Assembly: GCA_947453145.1 (NCBI GenBank)
Contig: CANGFA010000013.1
Coordinates: 1-64,000, forward strand
From: Bacteroidota bacterium
Lineage (GTDB): Bacteria; Bacteroidota; Bacteroidia; Chitinophagales; Chitinophagaceae
DNA length: 64,000 nt
Direction of reading: 5' to 3'
The notes beneath the pieces are model-generated. The model was given only the letters and a program-made list of their open reading frames with translations. It made no database searches and was not told where the DNA came from. Shown here piece by piece: positions 55,138 to 63,690 of this stretch (its first letter is position 1; every line of letters starts with the position of its first letter). A program made the position numbers and the translations under genes.

Positions 55138-55141
55138 CTAT

Positions 55142-57943
55142 ATGGCTGTAAGTAAAAAAGGAAAGGATTCCATTGAGGTTGTTGGGGCAAGGGTACATAA
55201 TTTAAAAAATGTATCGGTAAACTTTCCGCGTGACCAGTTTATAGTGGTAACAGGGGTTTCAGGAAGTGGCAAGTCCTCTTTAACCATTGATACTTTGTTT
55301 GCCGAAGGGCAAAGACGTTATGCAGAAAGTTTGTCCTCCTATGCCCGTCAGTTTATGTCCCGAATGGGCAAGCCCGATGTGGATTATATTAAGGGATTAT
55401 GTCCAGCCATTGCCATTGAGCAAAAGGTTACAACAAGAACACCACGCAGTACAGTTGGGAGTATGACCGAATTGTACGATTACTTTAGGGTATTTTTTGC
55501 GCGTATTGGTAAAACCTATTCACCCATTAGTGGCCTGGAAGTAAAAAAGCATGATGTGCAGGATGTGCTTACGTATATGCAAAAAGGAAAGGCAGGCGAC
55601 AAAATGGTATTACTAGTTCCTTTCAAGCAACAAGCAAAAAGAGACATTGCGGAGGAATTAAATATATTGGTGCAAAAGGGATTCACGCGTATTTATTTGC
55701 GCGCTGCAAAAACGGAACCTGAAATATTAAGAATCGAAGATGCTTTAGCACTTACCAAAACGGAACTGACTAAAAAAGTAAAAGCACATGATGTATATGT
55801 ATTAATAGATAGAATTATCGTAAAAGACTTTGATGAGGATGATATTCACCGTTTAACCGATTCCATAGGTACTGCGTTTTACGAGGGAGAAGGTATGTTA
55901 TGGGTAGAAAAAAACAACAACACTTTACAGGATTTTAATAATAAGTTTAGTTTGGATGGAATGGAGTTTGACGAACCCACGCCGAATTTATTTTCTTTTA
56001 ACAATCCATACGGCGCCTGTCCTACTTGTGAAGGGTATAGTCAGGTATTGGGTATTGATGAAAATTTAGTAATAGCTAATCCTTTCTTATCGGTATATGA
56101 TGGAGGGGTAGCACCTTGGAAAGGAGAAAAATTAAGTTGGTGGAAAGATCAGTTTGTAAAAGAAGCAGGCAAAACGGGCTTCCCGATACATCAGCCTATT
56201 AATAAATTAACCAAGGCACAGTATACACAACTTTGGAAAGGAACAGGAAAGGCCTTGGGCATTGATGATTTTTTCAAAGACGTGGAAGCGCATTTATATA
56301 AAGTACAATTTCGTGTATTATTAAGTAGGTATCGAGGAAGAACCAATTGTCCAGACTGTAATGGATACCGTGTGCGTAAGGAAGCCTTGTATGTAAAAAT
56401 TGGCGACAAGCATATTGGAGAACTTTGTGCAATGCCGGTGCGTGAATTACAACAATGGTTCAAGGATTTGAAACTTTCAGCACATGACAATGAAATTGCA
56501 AAACGTATTTTAGTAGAAATAGAACAACGCATACAAACCTTAATGGATGTGGGCTTGGGTTATTTAACCTTAAGTCGTTTGGCCAATAGTTTGAGTGGTG
56601 GAGAAAGTCAAAGAATACAATTAACAAGATGTTTGGGAAGCAACTTAACCAACTCCTTGTATATATTAGATGAGCCAAGTATTGGTTTGCATTCAAGAGA
56701 TACAGAGCGGCTCATAAAAGTTTTACAAAATTTAAGAGACCTGGGAAATACCGTAGTGGTGGTAGAGCATGATGAACAAATTATGCGTAAGGCCGATCAT
56801 ATTATTGACATGGGGCCATTAGCAGCACACCAGGGCGGTGAAGTAGTAGCAGTAGGTAATGCAGCGGAATTGATAAAGGACAAGAAAAGTTTAACAGGAA
56901 AATATTTGAAAGGGGAGTTGTTTATTCCTATTCCAGCAAAAACAAGACCAGCAAAACATTTTATAAAATTGGAAGGGGCGCATTTGCATAATTTACAAAA
57001 TGTAAATGTGGATTTTCCTTTACAAAGTTTATGTGTGGTAAGTGGTGTAAGTGGAAGTGGAAAAACAACTTTGGTAAAAAAGGTATTGTACAATGCTTTA
57101 TTAAAAGCAAAGCAACAACCTACGGAACTAGTAGGGGGATATGCCGATATTAAAGGCGACTTGCATTTAATTGATGCCATTGAAATGGTGGATCAAAACC
57201 CCATTGGTAAATCTTCCCGAAGCAATCCGGTTACTTATATAAAGGCATATGATGCCATTAGAGATGTGTATTCAAAGCAAGCACTCTCTAAAATTCGCGG
57301 CTTCTTACCCAAGCATTTTTCTTTTAATGTGGACGGTGGTCGTTGCGATACTTGTAAAGGAGAGGGAGAACAATTAGTAGAAATGCAATTCCTTGCGGAT
57401 GTGCATTTAACCTGTGAGGATTGTGGCGGTAAGCGTTTTAAAGAATCGGTATTGGAAGTGCATTATAAAGGCAAGAGTATTTTTGATGTGTTGGAGATGA
57501 GTGTGGATGAAGCCATTGAATTCTTTAGCGAAGAAAAAAATATTGTGTTGGCCATAAGTCCATTACAAGAAGTGGGATTGGGTTATGTGAAGTTGGGACA
57601 AAGTAGTAGCACATTGAGTGGTGGGGAAGCGCAGCGTGTAAAACTAGCCAGCTTCTTAGGCAAAGGAAAAGCGAATCAAAAAATGTTATTCATATTTGAT
57701 GAACCTACTACCGGGTTACATTTTCATGATATCCATAAATTATTAAAAGCATTCAACGCTTTAATAGATCAAGGCCACTCCTTAATAGTGGTTGAACATA
57801 ATACCGATGTAATTAAGGCTTCGGACTGGGTAATTGACATGGGTCCCGAAGCAGGTGATGCCGGTGGAACCGTTGTTTACGCCGGAATCCCAAGCGGCCT
57901 AGCCAAGTGCAAGGCTTCTCAGACTGGGAAGTACTTAGGATAA
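55142..57943 (+). CDS. uvrA: Excinuclease ABC subunit A
   Basis: UvrA finds bulky DNA lesions in nucleotide excision repair. The 933-residue protein has two ABC modules: Walker A GVSGSGKSS and GVSGSGKTT, signatures LSGGESQRIQL and LSGGEAQRVKL, and Walker B regions ending DEPSIGLH and DEPTTGLH. The zinc-finger cysteines CPTCEG..CPDCNG and CDTCKG..CEDCGG are present. The ATG at 55142 begins where UvrA proteins begin; the open frame upstream adds 69 residues of no homology. Confidence 0.97.
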   Translation: MAVSKKGKDSIEVVGARVHNLKNVSVNFPRDQFIVVTGVSGSGKSSLTIDTLFAEGQRRYAESLSSYARQFMSRMGKPDVDYIKGLCPAIAIEQKVTTRTPRSTVGSMTELYDYFRVFFARIGKTYSPISGLEVKKHDVQDVLTYMQKGKAGDKMVLLVPFKQQAKRDIAEELNILVQKGFTRIYLRAAKTEPEILRIEDALALTKTELTKKVKAHDVYVLIDRIIVKDFDEDDIHRLTDSIGTAFYEGEGMLWVEKNNNTLQDFNNKFSLDGMEFDEPTPNLFSFNNPYGACPTCEGYSQVLGIDENLVIANPFLSVYDGGVAPWKGEKLSWWKDQFVKEAGKTGFPIHQPINKLTKAQYTQLWKGTGKALGIDDFFKDVEAHLYKVQFRVLLSRYRGRTNCPDCNGYRVRKEALYVKIGDKHIGELCAMPVRELQQWFKDLKLSAHDNEIAKRILVEIEQRIQTLMDVGLGYLTLSRLANSLSGGESQRIQLTRCLGSNLTNSLYILDEPSIGLHSRDTERLIKVLQNLRDLGNTVVVVEHDEQIMRKADHIIDMGPLAAHQGGEVVAVGNAAELIKDKKSLTGKYLKGELFIPIPAKTRPAKHFIKLEGAHLHNLQNVNVDFPLQSLCVVSGVSGSGKTTLVKKVLYNALLKAKQQPTELVGGYADIKGDLHLIDAIEMVDQNPIGKSSRSNPVTYIKAYDAIRDVYSKQALSKIRGFLPKHFSFNVDGGRCDTCKGEGEQLVEMQFLADVHLTCEDCGGKRFKESVLEVHYKGKSIFDVLEMSVDEAIEFFSEEKNIVLAISPLQEVGLGYVKLGQSSSTLSGGEAQRVKLASFLGKGKANQKMLFIFDEPTTGLHFHDIHKLLKAFNALIDQGHSLIVVEHNTDVIKASDWVIDMGPEAGDAGGTVVYAGIPSGLAKCKASQTGKYLG

Positions 57944-57983
57944 ATTCTATGTAACTTATTGAAAAACAATTGATTATAAACTA

Positions 57984-57991
57984 TAAATTTG
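57984..57991 (+). promoter_or_regulatory. -7 box for hicAB
   Basis: TAAATTTG is an exact TAnnTTTG match. A TTG at 57959-57961 lies 22 bases upstream. The start would be near 57997, giving a leader that contains the palindrome at 58014-58048. Confidence 0.5.
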
Positions 57992-58013
57992 TTTTTGCAA
58001 ATTTTTATGTGTT

Positions 58014-58048
58014 AAATTTATGTAACTGAAAAATAGTTGCATAAATTT
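58014..58048. promoter_or_regulatory. Palindromic operator-like site before hicA
   Basis: AAATTTATGTAAC (58014-58026) and GTTGCATAAATTT (58036-58048) form 13-base arms with one mismatch around a 9-base spacer, ending two bases before the hicA ATG. The half-site core TATGTAAC also occurs at 57948-57955. HicB proteins with a ribbon-helix-helix domain bind such sites to repress their own operon. Confidence 0.6.
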
Positions 58049-58050
58049 AC

Positions 58051-58308
58051 ATGACAAAGAAAGATAAACTACTAGTAAGATTCTTGAGTATACCAAAGGA
58101 TTTTACATTTGATGAGCTAAGTACGCTACTAAAAAGTATGGGTTTTGAGATTGAAAATAAAGGCAAAACATCTGGATCAAGAGTTGCTTTTGTACATGTA
58201 AATTTCAATAAACACATATTGATTCATAAGCCACACCCAGGTAAAATAATTAATAGTGTTTACTTAAGAAATATAATTATTGATCTTACTTTAAAACAAA
58301 TTATATGA
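58051..58308 (+). CDS. hicA: HicA-family toxin
   Basis: The 85-residue protein matches HicA mRNA-interferase toxins: a double-stranded-RNA-binding-like fold with the S/T-rich SGSRVAF strand and a histidine (H59) in ILIHKPHPGK followed by a helix. HicA cleaves mRNA and arrests growth when HicB is lost. It is slightly longer than many HicA proteins. The stop codon overlaps the hicB start by four bases, so they are translationally coupled. Confidence 0.9.
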   Translation: MTKKDKLLVRFLSIPKDFTFDELSTLLKSMGFEIENKGKTSGSRVAFVHVNFNKHILIHKPHPGKIINSVYLRNIIIDLTLKQII

Positions 58309-58643
58309 ATAATACATTAAACTATAAAGGATTCTTTGCATCTGTTTCTTTTGTTGAAGAAGACAATATCTTGTTTGGTAAAATAGAAGGGATTGATGAT
58401 TTAATCATGTTTGAAGGATCTTCCGTTACAGAATTAAAAAACATGTTCAAAGAAGCTGTAGAAGATTATATAGAAATTTGTAAACAAACAAATAAGCCTT
58501 GCTTAAAAAGTTTTAAGGGATCCTTTAATGTTCGTGTAAAGCCTGAAATTCATCAAAGGGCTGCGATGATTGCTACTGCAAAAGGCATTAGCTTAAATCA
58601 ATTCGTGCAAAAAGCAATTGAAAGAGAAATAGAGGCAGCTTAG
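58305..58643 (+). CDS. hicB: HicB-family antitoxin
   Basis: The 112-residue antitoxin has the N-terminal HicB fold (YKGFFASVSFVEEDNILFGKI, LKNMFKEAVEDYIEIC) that binds HicA and a C-terminal ribbon-helix-helix DNA-binding part (VRVKPEIHQRAAMIATAKGISLNQFVQKAI). The latter would bind the palindrome before hicA. The order toxin-antitoxin with a 4-base overlap is standard for hicAB. Confidence 0.93.
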   Translation: MNNTLNYKGFFASVSFVEEDNILFGKIEGIDDLIMFEGSSVTELKNMFKEAVEDYIEICKQTNKPCLKSFKGSFNVRVKPEIHQRAAMIATAKGISLNQFVQKAIEREIEAA

Positions 58644-58651
58644 AAAATTAC

Positions 58652-59731
58652 TTATTTAGGGTTTTGACTTTTTAGTCCATCCATTGCAGAAACAGGAGCT
58701 AAAACTACTGCCTGCTTATGCATAAAAGGAACTTTACGATTATTATGCATTCCAGGAGTCCATTTGGCAGATCCTGTAAAAATGTTCTCAATAATTTTAT
58801 CTAAGGTGGGATTCGCTTTGTTTGATAATATTGCTTCTGTGATTTTACCATCAGTGGTTACTGTAAAATAGGAGGTATAAGCAATGGACCTATCATTTTC
58901 TTTTAAAAACTGATTTGGCAAATCGGATAATTTATTTGACAAATAGTTTAACCATCCTTTAATGCCATATTTATACTCCGGAAGACTATTTTTAAAATCA
59001 CAACCAGATTGCTCTACACCCTCTTCATTATAACAAATAGCTGAACTATATTCCACTAAGGAGTCATAACTAATGCCTTCGATTGTATCTGATTTTAATT
59101 CAGGCACTTGATTAAGTTGTGTTTCATCAAGGGTGGGGAATTTAAGAAGGGAAGCTTTATTTCCATTTTCATGGTAGTAAGTCCAAGGGCCAGTTTTTCG
59201 CATTCCTTTTGCAATCCTGCCTTTGAAAGATACTGCCCCATTTGGGAAATAGCCAATTGCAACACCCGTACCATTGCCCAAGGTATCCATTTGCATAATA
59301 CTTTTTATGGAACCATCCGTGTACCACGCATTACAATATCCAACAGGGATATCATTTATATACTTGCAGGAATCTGACATCATAGCGTTTGGATAATAGG
59401 CTTCGCGAAACCCCATTTTTTTATTATTGATAAAACTTCCTTTACTCGCCAAAAGTTCATTTGCAAAGAAGGATATAAATTCTCCATGTTTTATTTTAAA
59501 TTCATGATCCTTGTAATGGCCTATTTGCTGTATTCTTGTAGAATATGTAAAGTAATCTTTTCTTAACCATCCACTATCTTCCTTGCTTGCCAAACTTACA
59601 ATAGTAGCAGCTTCAGGACGCGCAGCTTTATAGCTCATATCATAATAGTAAATTGAATCTTGTGCTAAAGAAGAGTAGGAATTTAAAAAAATAAAACAGA
59701 TTGCAATAAATACAAGTAAATACTTTTTCAT
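58652..59731 (-). CDS. Secreted MORN-like repeat protein with TonB C-terminal-like domain
   Basis: The 359-residue protein has a signal peptide (about 1-23). The first half holds MORN-type repeats (for example GEFISFF.NELLASKGSF, GYFPNGAVSFKGRI, GPWTYYHENGNKASLL), which often mediate protein or membrane contacts. The last third (about 265-350) resembles the TonB C-terminal fold, with VTTDGKITEAIL and the ending WTPGMHNNRKVPFMHKQAVV similar to the TonB gene at 5207. There is no transmembrane helix other than the signal. Function unknown; its neighbours give no clear pathway. Confidence 0.78.
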   Translation of the reverse strand: MKKYLLVFIAICFIFLNSYSSLAQDSIYYYDMSYKAARPEAATIVSLASKEDSGWLRKDYFTYSTRIQQIGHYKDHEFKIKHGEFISFFANELLASKGSFINNKKMGFREAYYPNAMMSDSCKYINDIPVGYCNAWYTDGSIKSIMQMDTLGNGTGVAIGYFPNGAVSFKGRIAKGMRKTGPWTYYHENGNKASLLKFPTLDETQLNQVPELKSDTIEGISYDSLVEYSSAICYNEEGVEQSGCDFKNSLPEYKYGIKGWLNYLSNKLSDLPNQFLKENDRSIAYTSYFTVTTDGKITEAILSNKANPTLDKIIENIFTGSAKWTPGMHNNRKVPFMHKQAVVLAPVSAMDGLKSQNPK

Positions 59732-59754
59732 AAAAAGGTTTATGCTGTTATACT

Positions 59755-60405
59755 TTAAAAAACATAGCCAATTCCAATGCCATTAGTGATGCTTTCTAAA
59801 TTGGATTGAATTCCGAAATGGAAGTTAGCGAAATAATTATTCTTTTGAACTTGGTGACCTATGTTATAATAAAATTTTAATCCAGGTAACGGTGTGTTGA
59901 AACTATCGTCATTAGGACTTTTATATGCATTGGATACATATCTGGCTTCAAATCCAAAATAAGTTCCAGAATTGTTAAGAATAGGCTTTGCTTTACGAAT
60001 TCTTCTATTAAAATTAAAATAGTAACGTTGTTCAACCGAAGCTAAGGCCTGGTAAGAAAATTTATTTAAAAATCTTTTAACGTAAAAATTATTATTTAAA
60101 AAACTTTTTTGGTAATCGTCGTAGGAATTGAATCCTAACTTGCTTACCAAAGAAAAATTTCTTTTTTGCGACCACTCGTAAATGCCGGTTAAGATCCCTG
60201 TTCCCTCCGATATGTCACCTAGTGTAAGCGCAGGGAAGGTTAAGTTAATTCTAAATGTATTTTTCTGAATAGTCCAGTAAGCAGAATCTATGGATACTGG
60301 GTCTAAATCACATTTTTGAGCTATTGTTACTTCACCAATGCTTATAAAAAGCAGGCTAATAAATAGATGCTTTGGATTATGAATGCGTTTAAATTTTATT
60401 TTCAA
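59755..60405 (-). CDS. Small predicted outer-membrane protein
   Basis: The 216-residue protein has an N-terminal signal-like stretch (about 12-29) and a mature part of alternating strands with many aromatic and Asn residues, ending GIGIGYVF, typical of outer-membrane barrels with a C-terminal Phe. No named family is recognised. It lies 23 bases upstream of the MORN-like gene on the same strand, so they may be co-transcribed. Confidence 0.7.
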   Translation of the reverse strand: MKIKFKRIHNPKHLFISLLFISIGEVTIAQKCDLDPVSIDSAYWTIQKNTFRINLTFPALTLGDISEGTGILTGIYEWSQKRNFSLVSKLGFNSYDDYQKSFLNNNFYVKRFLNKFSYQALASVEQRYYFNFNRRIRKAKPILNNSGTYFGFEARYVSNAYKSPNDDSFNTPLPGLKFYYNIGHQVQKNNYFANFHFGIQSNLESITNGIGIGYVF

Positions 60406-60485
60406 TGAAACTTGGTATTTGAATTAAATACTTACTTGTCAATGATAAGTCTTAAACCAACGGCAACATTTGAAAGTAATTTTGT

Positions 60486-60493
60486 CAAATTTA
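60486..60493 (-). promoter_or_regulatory. -7 box for the small outer-membrane protein gene
   Basis: The minus strand reads TAAATTTG, an exact TAnnTTTG match, 80 bases before the ATG at 60405. It lies in the 126-base gap after the response regulator gene. Confidence 0.45.
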
Positions 60494-60531
60494 CAGCTCT
60501 ATTGGGACTCATTTTAAGTAGAATTACTGAA

Positions 60532-61200
60532 TTATTTTTCAATTGCAAAGAGGTTGTTTTTTATGGCATAAATGGCAACGCCTGCTGCTGTTTTAACGGT
60601 CATCTTTTCTAAAATTTTAGCACGAATACCTTCCACCGTTCTGCCACTCATAAACAAAATCTCTCCAATTTCTTTACTGGACTTTTCTTCACAAATCAAT
60701 TTAATAATGGACATTTCTTTCTCCGTAAATGTATTACTGGACTTATTGGTGTAGGGGTTATAATGACTATTTGTGATGAGTTTAACCAAACGTTGGGAGC
60801 TAGATTGGCAATAATAGGGTTGCCCACTCATTACTGTTTTTATAGCTTCTATAATTTCCCCTTTTTGAGAGTTTTTAATAATATAGCCCGAAGCCCCAGC
60901 TTCTAAAGCATTCACAATAAGCTGGTCACTATCAAAAGTAGACAGGGCGATACAAGGAATTTTTGGTGAGCGACTCGTTAATGCTTTAATCACTTCAATG
61001 CCGTCTTTAATGGGCATTCTTAAGTCGGTTAGCACTATATCAGGGTCTAATGCTAAACATTTTTCAATTAATATTTCACCATTATTGGCTTCTGCTATTA
61101 CTTCAATATTTGCATCTCTGTTTAATAACATCAAAAGACCATCTCTATAAATATCATGGTCGTCTGCAATAATCACTTTTATTTTAGCCGTATTGTTCAT
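60532..61200 (-). CDS. NarL/FixJ-family response regulator
   Basis: The 222-residue regulator has a receiver domain with phospho-acceptor D59 in LTDLRMPIKDG and acidic pair ADDHD, and a C-terminal LuxR-type helix-turn-helix (about 158-205, FTEKEMSIIKLICEEKSSKEIGEI). It overlaps the kinase gene by 17 bases, so they are translationally coupled. It is the last gene of a four-gene operon that begins at 63301. A palindrome in the operon's upstream region may be its binding site. Confidence 0.95.
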   Translation of the reverse strand: MNNTAKIKVIIADDHDIYRDGLLMLLNRDANIEVIAEANNGEILIEKCLALDPDIVLTDLRMPIKDGIEVIKALTSRSPKIPCIALSTFDSDQLIVNALEAGASGYIIKNSQKGEIIEAIKTVMSGQPYYCQSSSQRLVKLITNSHYNPYTNKSSNTFTEKEMSIIKLICEEKSSKEIGEILFMSGRTVEGIRAKILEKMTVKTAAGVAIYAIKNNLFAIEK

Positions 61201-61957
61201 TTTTTAGGGGGATTTCAATTGAAAATTGGGTGCCTTTATTTATTCCAGTATCAAGTAATAGCTTTCCATCCATTAATTGTGTTCTGCGCATGATATTTCT
61301 TAATCCATCGCTTTTCATTTTGGAGATATCTGAATGCTCATTAAAACCAACTCCATTATCATTAATAATTATTTTAACTGTTTTATTCATTAATGATAGG
61401 CGTAAAGTGATTATTGAAGCATTTGCATGTTTCGCAGCGTTGTTTAATAGTTCTTGTGTAATTCTAAAAATATGTGTTTTTGCTTCTTTAGAAATAGCAC
61501 TTTCATCTATAATTTCGTTAATTAACTGAATTTTAGCATTGTTTTTAGCGTCCATCATATTCACAAAATCTATGACTGCTGCCATGAGTCCATTTTGTTC
61601 TAATATCTTAGGCATCAGGTCGTTGGATATCTCTCTAATTTTTTGCATGGTCTTGTCAATATAGGAAGCAGTTTTTTCTATTATTACATTATTTTCTGGA
61701 TGACCACTTGTGTTTAAGCACTCTAAATTTAGCTTTATAGCAGAAATCAAAGCGCCTAAATCGTCATGTAAATCTGCTGCAATGCGCGTGCGTTCCTTTT
61801 CCAGTAACTGAATATCTTTAAGCGTTTGGTCTCTTTCTAAATTTACTTTTAGCCTTTGGTTGTGAATTATTGTAATTACAAAAAAGGTAACTAATACTGT
61901 TAGTACGGCAAATCCCATTAGGCCAACAATAGTTATTTTAAAATTCAATTCGTCCAT
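61184..61957 (-). CDS. Sensor histidine kinase, NarX/DegS-like (HisKA_3)
   Basis: The 257-residue kinase has one N-terminal membrane helix (about 9-31), a short coiled coil, the HisKA_3 motif with H64 in ARTRIAADLHDDLGALIS-type sequence, and a C-terminal ATPase domain (ELLNNAAKHA, NDNGVGF, GLRNIMRRTQL). No extracytoplasmic sensor domain is present. The signal may come from the two multi-helix membrane proteins encoded just upstream in the same operon. That is inference from gene order. Confidence 0.93.
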   Translation of the reverse strand: MDELNFKITIVGLMGFAVLTVLVTFFVITIIHNQRLKVNLERDQTLKDIQLLEKERTRIAADLHDDLGALISAIKLNLECLNTSGHPENNVIIEKTASYIDKTMQKIREISNDLMPKILEQNGLMAAVIDFVNMMDAKNNAKIQLINEIIDESAISKEAKTHIFRITQELLNNAAKHANASIITLRLSLMNKTVKIIINDNGVGFNEHSDISKMKSDGLRNIMRRTQLMDGKLLLDTGINKGTQFSIEIPLKNEQYG

Positions 61958-61962
61958 GATTT

Positions 61963-62634
61963 TTATTTAGTGTAGGATATTCTTTCTAATTTACCAGGCA
62001 ATTTGGTAATTACATATGTCAATGTAATATTTACTACTGTATTGACAATATTAAGGGTATAGTATAATGATACATCTATTTTGATATTCAACGGAATATT
62101 TAGACAGTATAAGGTTAATGTAAAGATAGCATAGCTATAATATACACAAATAGTAATAAAGAATATTAAAAGCCAGTCTATTTTATAAACCAACTTCTTA
62201 CTATGAATAATCTGATAATTTATCCTATCAAAACATAAATAACAACAAACCATATAATAAAATAAGTTAGCATAAATAGAATTGTATTTAAACTTTGTAA
62301 TAAAGAACCAGTCAATTGATTGAACAGATAAACCAATCAAAAAGACAATTACATAGCTGTTTAAATATTTTCTATTATTCAGAAAGTAAAAGAATGATAA
62401 TATCAATGCATAGTTAATAATTTCATGAAAATCATTAATTAACAGGTAGTTAAAATGAAACCCTAAAACAATTTTTGCAAAACCCAACAAATCATTGCTT
62501 GCACCTACGATCAAGACTATTAAATATATTCTGAAAGCCTTATCTAATTTATTATAAAGGAATAATAATGGTATAATTGGTAGCAAGTTAGAATAGGAAG
62601 ATATGCTGAATAATATTTTATACAATGGGCTCAT
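61963..62634 (-). CDS. Multi-helix membrane protein, paralogue B
   Basis: The 223-residue protein has about seven hydrophobic helices. Its start (ISSYSNLLPIIPLLFLYNK) and middle region (CFDRINYQIIHSK) closely parallel those of the next gene, so the pair arose by duplication. No known domain is recognised. It lies five bases before the kinase gene, in the same operon, which suggests a sensory or signal-receiving role for this pair. Confidence 0.75.
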   Translation of the reverse strand: MSPLYKILFSISSYSNLLPIIPLLFLYNKLDKAFRIYLIVLIVGASNDLLGFAKIVLGFHFNYLLINDFHEIINYALILSFFYFLNNRKYLNSYVIVFLIGLSVQSIDWFFITKFKYNSIYANLFYYMVCCYLCFDRINYQIIHSKKLVYKIDWLLIFFITICVYYSYAIFTLTLYCLNIPLNIKIDVSLYYTLNIVNTVVNITLTYVITKLPGKLERISYTK

Positions 62635-62644
62635 TCAAATGAAG

Positions 62645-63301
62645 TTAGGCGGATAATTCATTCCGCTTTGGTAAAAAAAGAAAAGTTATAGCATATATAA
62701 TATTCACTATTATGTTTAAAATTGGTATGATATTCCATAGAGCTGGTTTAATTTTTATAATCAGTGGAATTTCAAGAAAATAAATTGATATTAAAAATAG
62801 ATGAAAGCAGTAAAATGTACACATGGATAAACAAAATACGAGCACTGGGTCAAATATTTTATTAATATTTACTTTATTTAATATTTGATAATTAATTCTT
62901 TTTAAACATAAGTTTATATAAATAATATTGGTATAGATATCAGGAAAAAAACTATTTCTTCTGGTTTTAGAAAAAAAAGCCCAATCTAATAATAGCAATA
63001 TCAAACCTATGCTGAAAATTAAAAAGTCTCTATTTGCTTTTTTGTCTTTATTTAATTGATTAAAAAAATATAGCCACAAACCTAAACAAGCTATTCTATA
63101 TAGATCATTTATTTTAAGAAAAAGTTGAAATTCCCGAAAATAGTTATAGCGTAAAAAAGAAAGAAGGTCATTTAAAAAGCCTAAAATTAATATATATAGA
63201 ATAGTATTAAATGGTTTTTCATTCTTTTTGAATGTAAAAATGAAAGGTATTACGGGTATTAAGTTTGAAATATTTGATAAAAGAAACAATACCTTATTCA
63301 T
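62645..63301 (-). CDS. Multi-helix membrane protein, paralogue A
   Basis: The 218-residue protein has about seven hydrophobic helices and shares SNISNLIPVIPFIFTFKK-type N terminus, LNDLLSFLRY and CLKRINYQIL elements with the adjacent paralogue. A clear division from it is the looser middle loop. It is the first gene of the operon. A perfect palindrome and a 12-base direct repeat lie upstream. Function unknown; a membrane sensor working with the downstream kinase is a hypothesis. Confidence 0.75.
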   Translation of the reverse strand: MNKVLFLLSNISNLIPVIPFIFTFKKNEKPFNTILYILILGFLNDLLSFLRYNYFREFQLFLKINDLYRIACLGLWLYFFNQLNKDKKANRDFLIFSIGLILLLLDWAFFSKTRRNSFFPDIYTNIIYINLCLKRINYQILNKVNINKIFDPVLVFCLSMCTFYCFHLFLISIYFLEIPLIIKIKPALWNIIPILNIIVNIIYAITFLFLPKRNELSA

Positions 63302-63326
63302 TATATAGTTTGTTACAATTTATGAA

Positions 63327-63389
63327 ATTTCACATAAATTAATGATTTAGAGATTCAAATGCGTAGAACTACGCAATATTTCACATAAA
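63327..63389. promoter_or_regulatory. Palindrome flanked by direct repeats upstream of the two-component operon
   Basis: TGCGTAG (63360-63366), AA, CTACGCA (63369-63375) is a perfect 7-2-7 inverted repeat. The 12-base sequence ATTTCACATAAA occurs on both sides at 63327-63338 and 63378-63389. The 7-2-7 spacing is the arrangement used by NarL-type regulators. The site lies between the minus-strand operon (from 63301) and a plus-strand small gene (63457), so it could serve either. Confidence 0.55.
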
Positions 63390-63456
63390 CGGTATAAAAA
63401 TTTCAAATCCCACTTTTTCAAATAAAAACGATCCGAAATTTTATTAATTTAGCAGT

Positions 63457-63633
63457 ATGAAAAAGGTTCTTTCAAAACCATTAGTGCTAGATATAATTAA
63501 AGCTGCAATTCTTTTTGGCACTTTAAAAATATTGAACAACTATTACAAACCAGGAAATACCTGGGCAGTTGGATTGTTATTATTGATTGCGTTACTGTTG
63601 AAATACATTTTGAGGAAACCTAAGCTGGAATAA
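63457..63633 (+). CDS. Small membrane protein
   Basis: A 58-residue reading frame beginning MKKVLSKPLV with one hydrophobic helix (about 37-51, WAVGLLLLIALLLKYIL) and charged ends. A first, weaker hydrophobic stretch (about 11-25) may be a second helix. No family is recognised. Codon use and the stop position fit a real gene, and the segment between flanking genes holds no other frame. Confidence 0.55.
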   Translation: MKKVLSKPLVLDIIKAAILFGTLKILNNYYKPGNTWAVGLLLLIALLLKYILRKPKLE

Positions 63634-63690
63634 GTTTACAATCCTGCCATTTTTTTAAATTTTCAAACTTGAATAAATCAATCAAATAAA

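Noticed and set aside
54935-55141. 69-residue N-terminal extension of UvrA
   Set aside because: The extension has no homology, crosses the likely promoter box, and UvrA proteins begin at the ATG at 55142.
57944-58308. Genomic island or prophage remnant around hicAB
   Set aside because: Apart from hicAB no integrase, transposase, attachment repeat or phage gene is visible; flanking composition does not stand out by eye.
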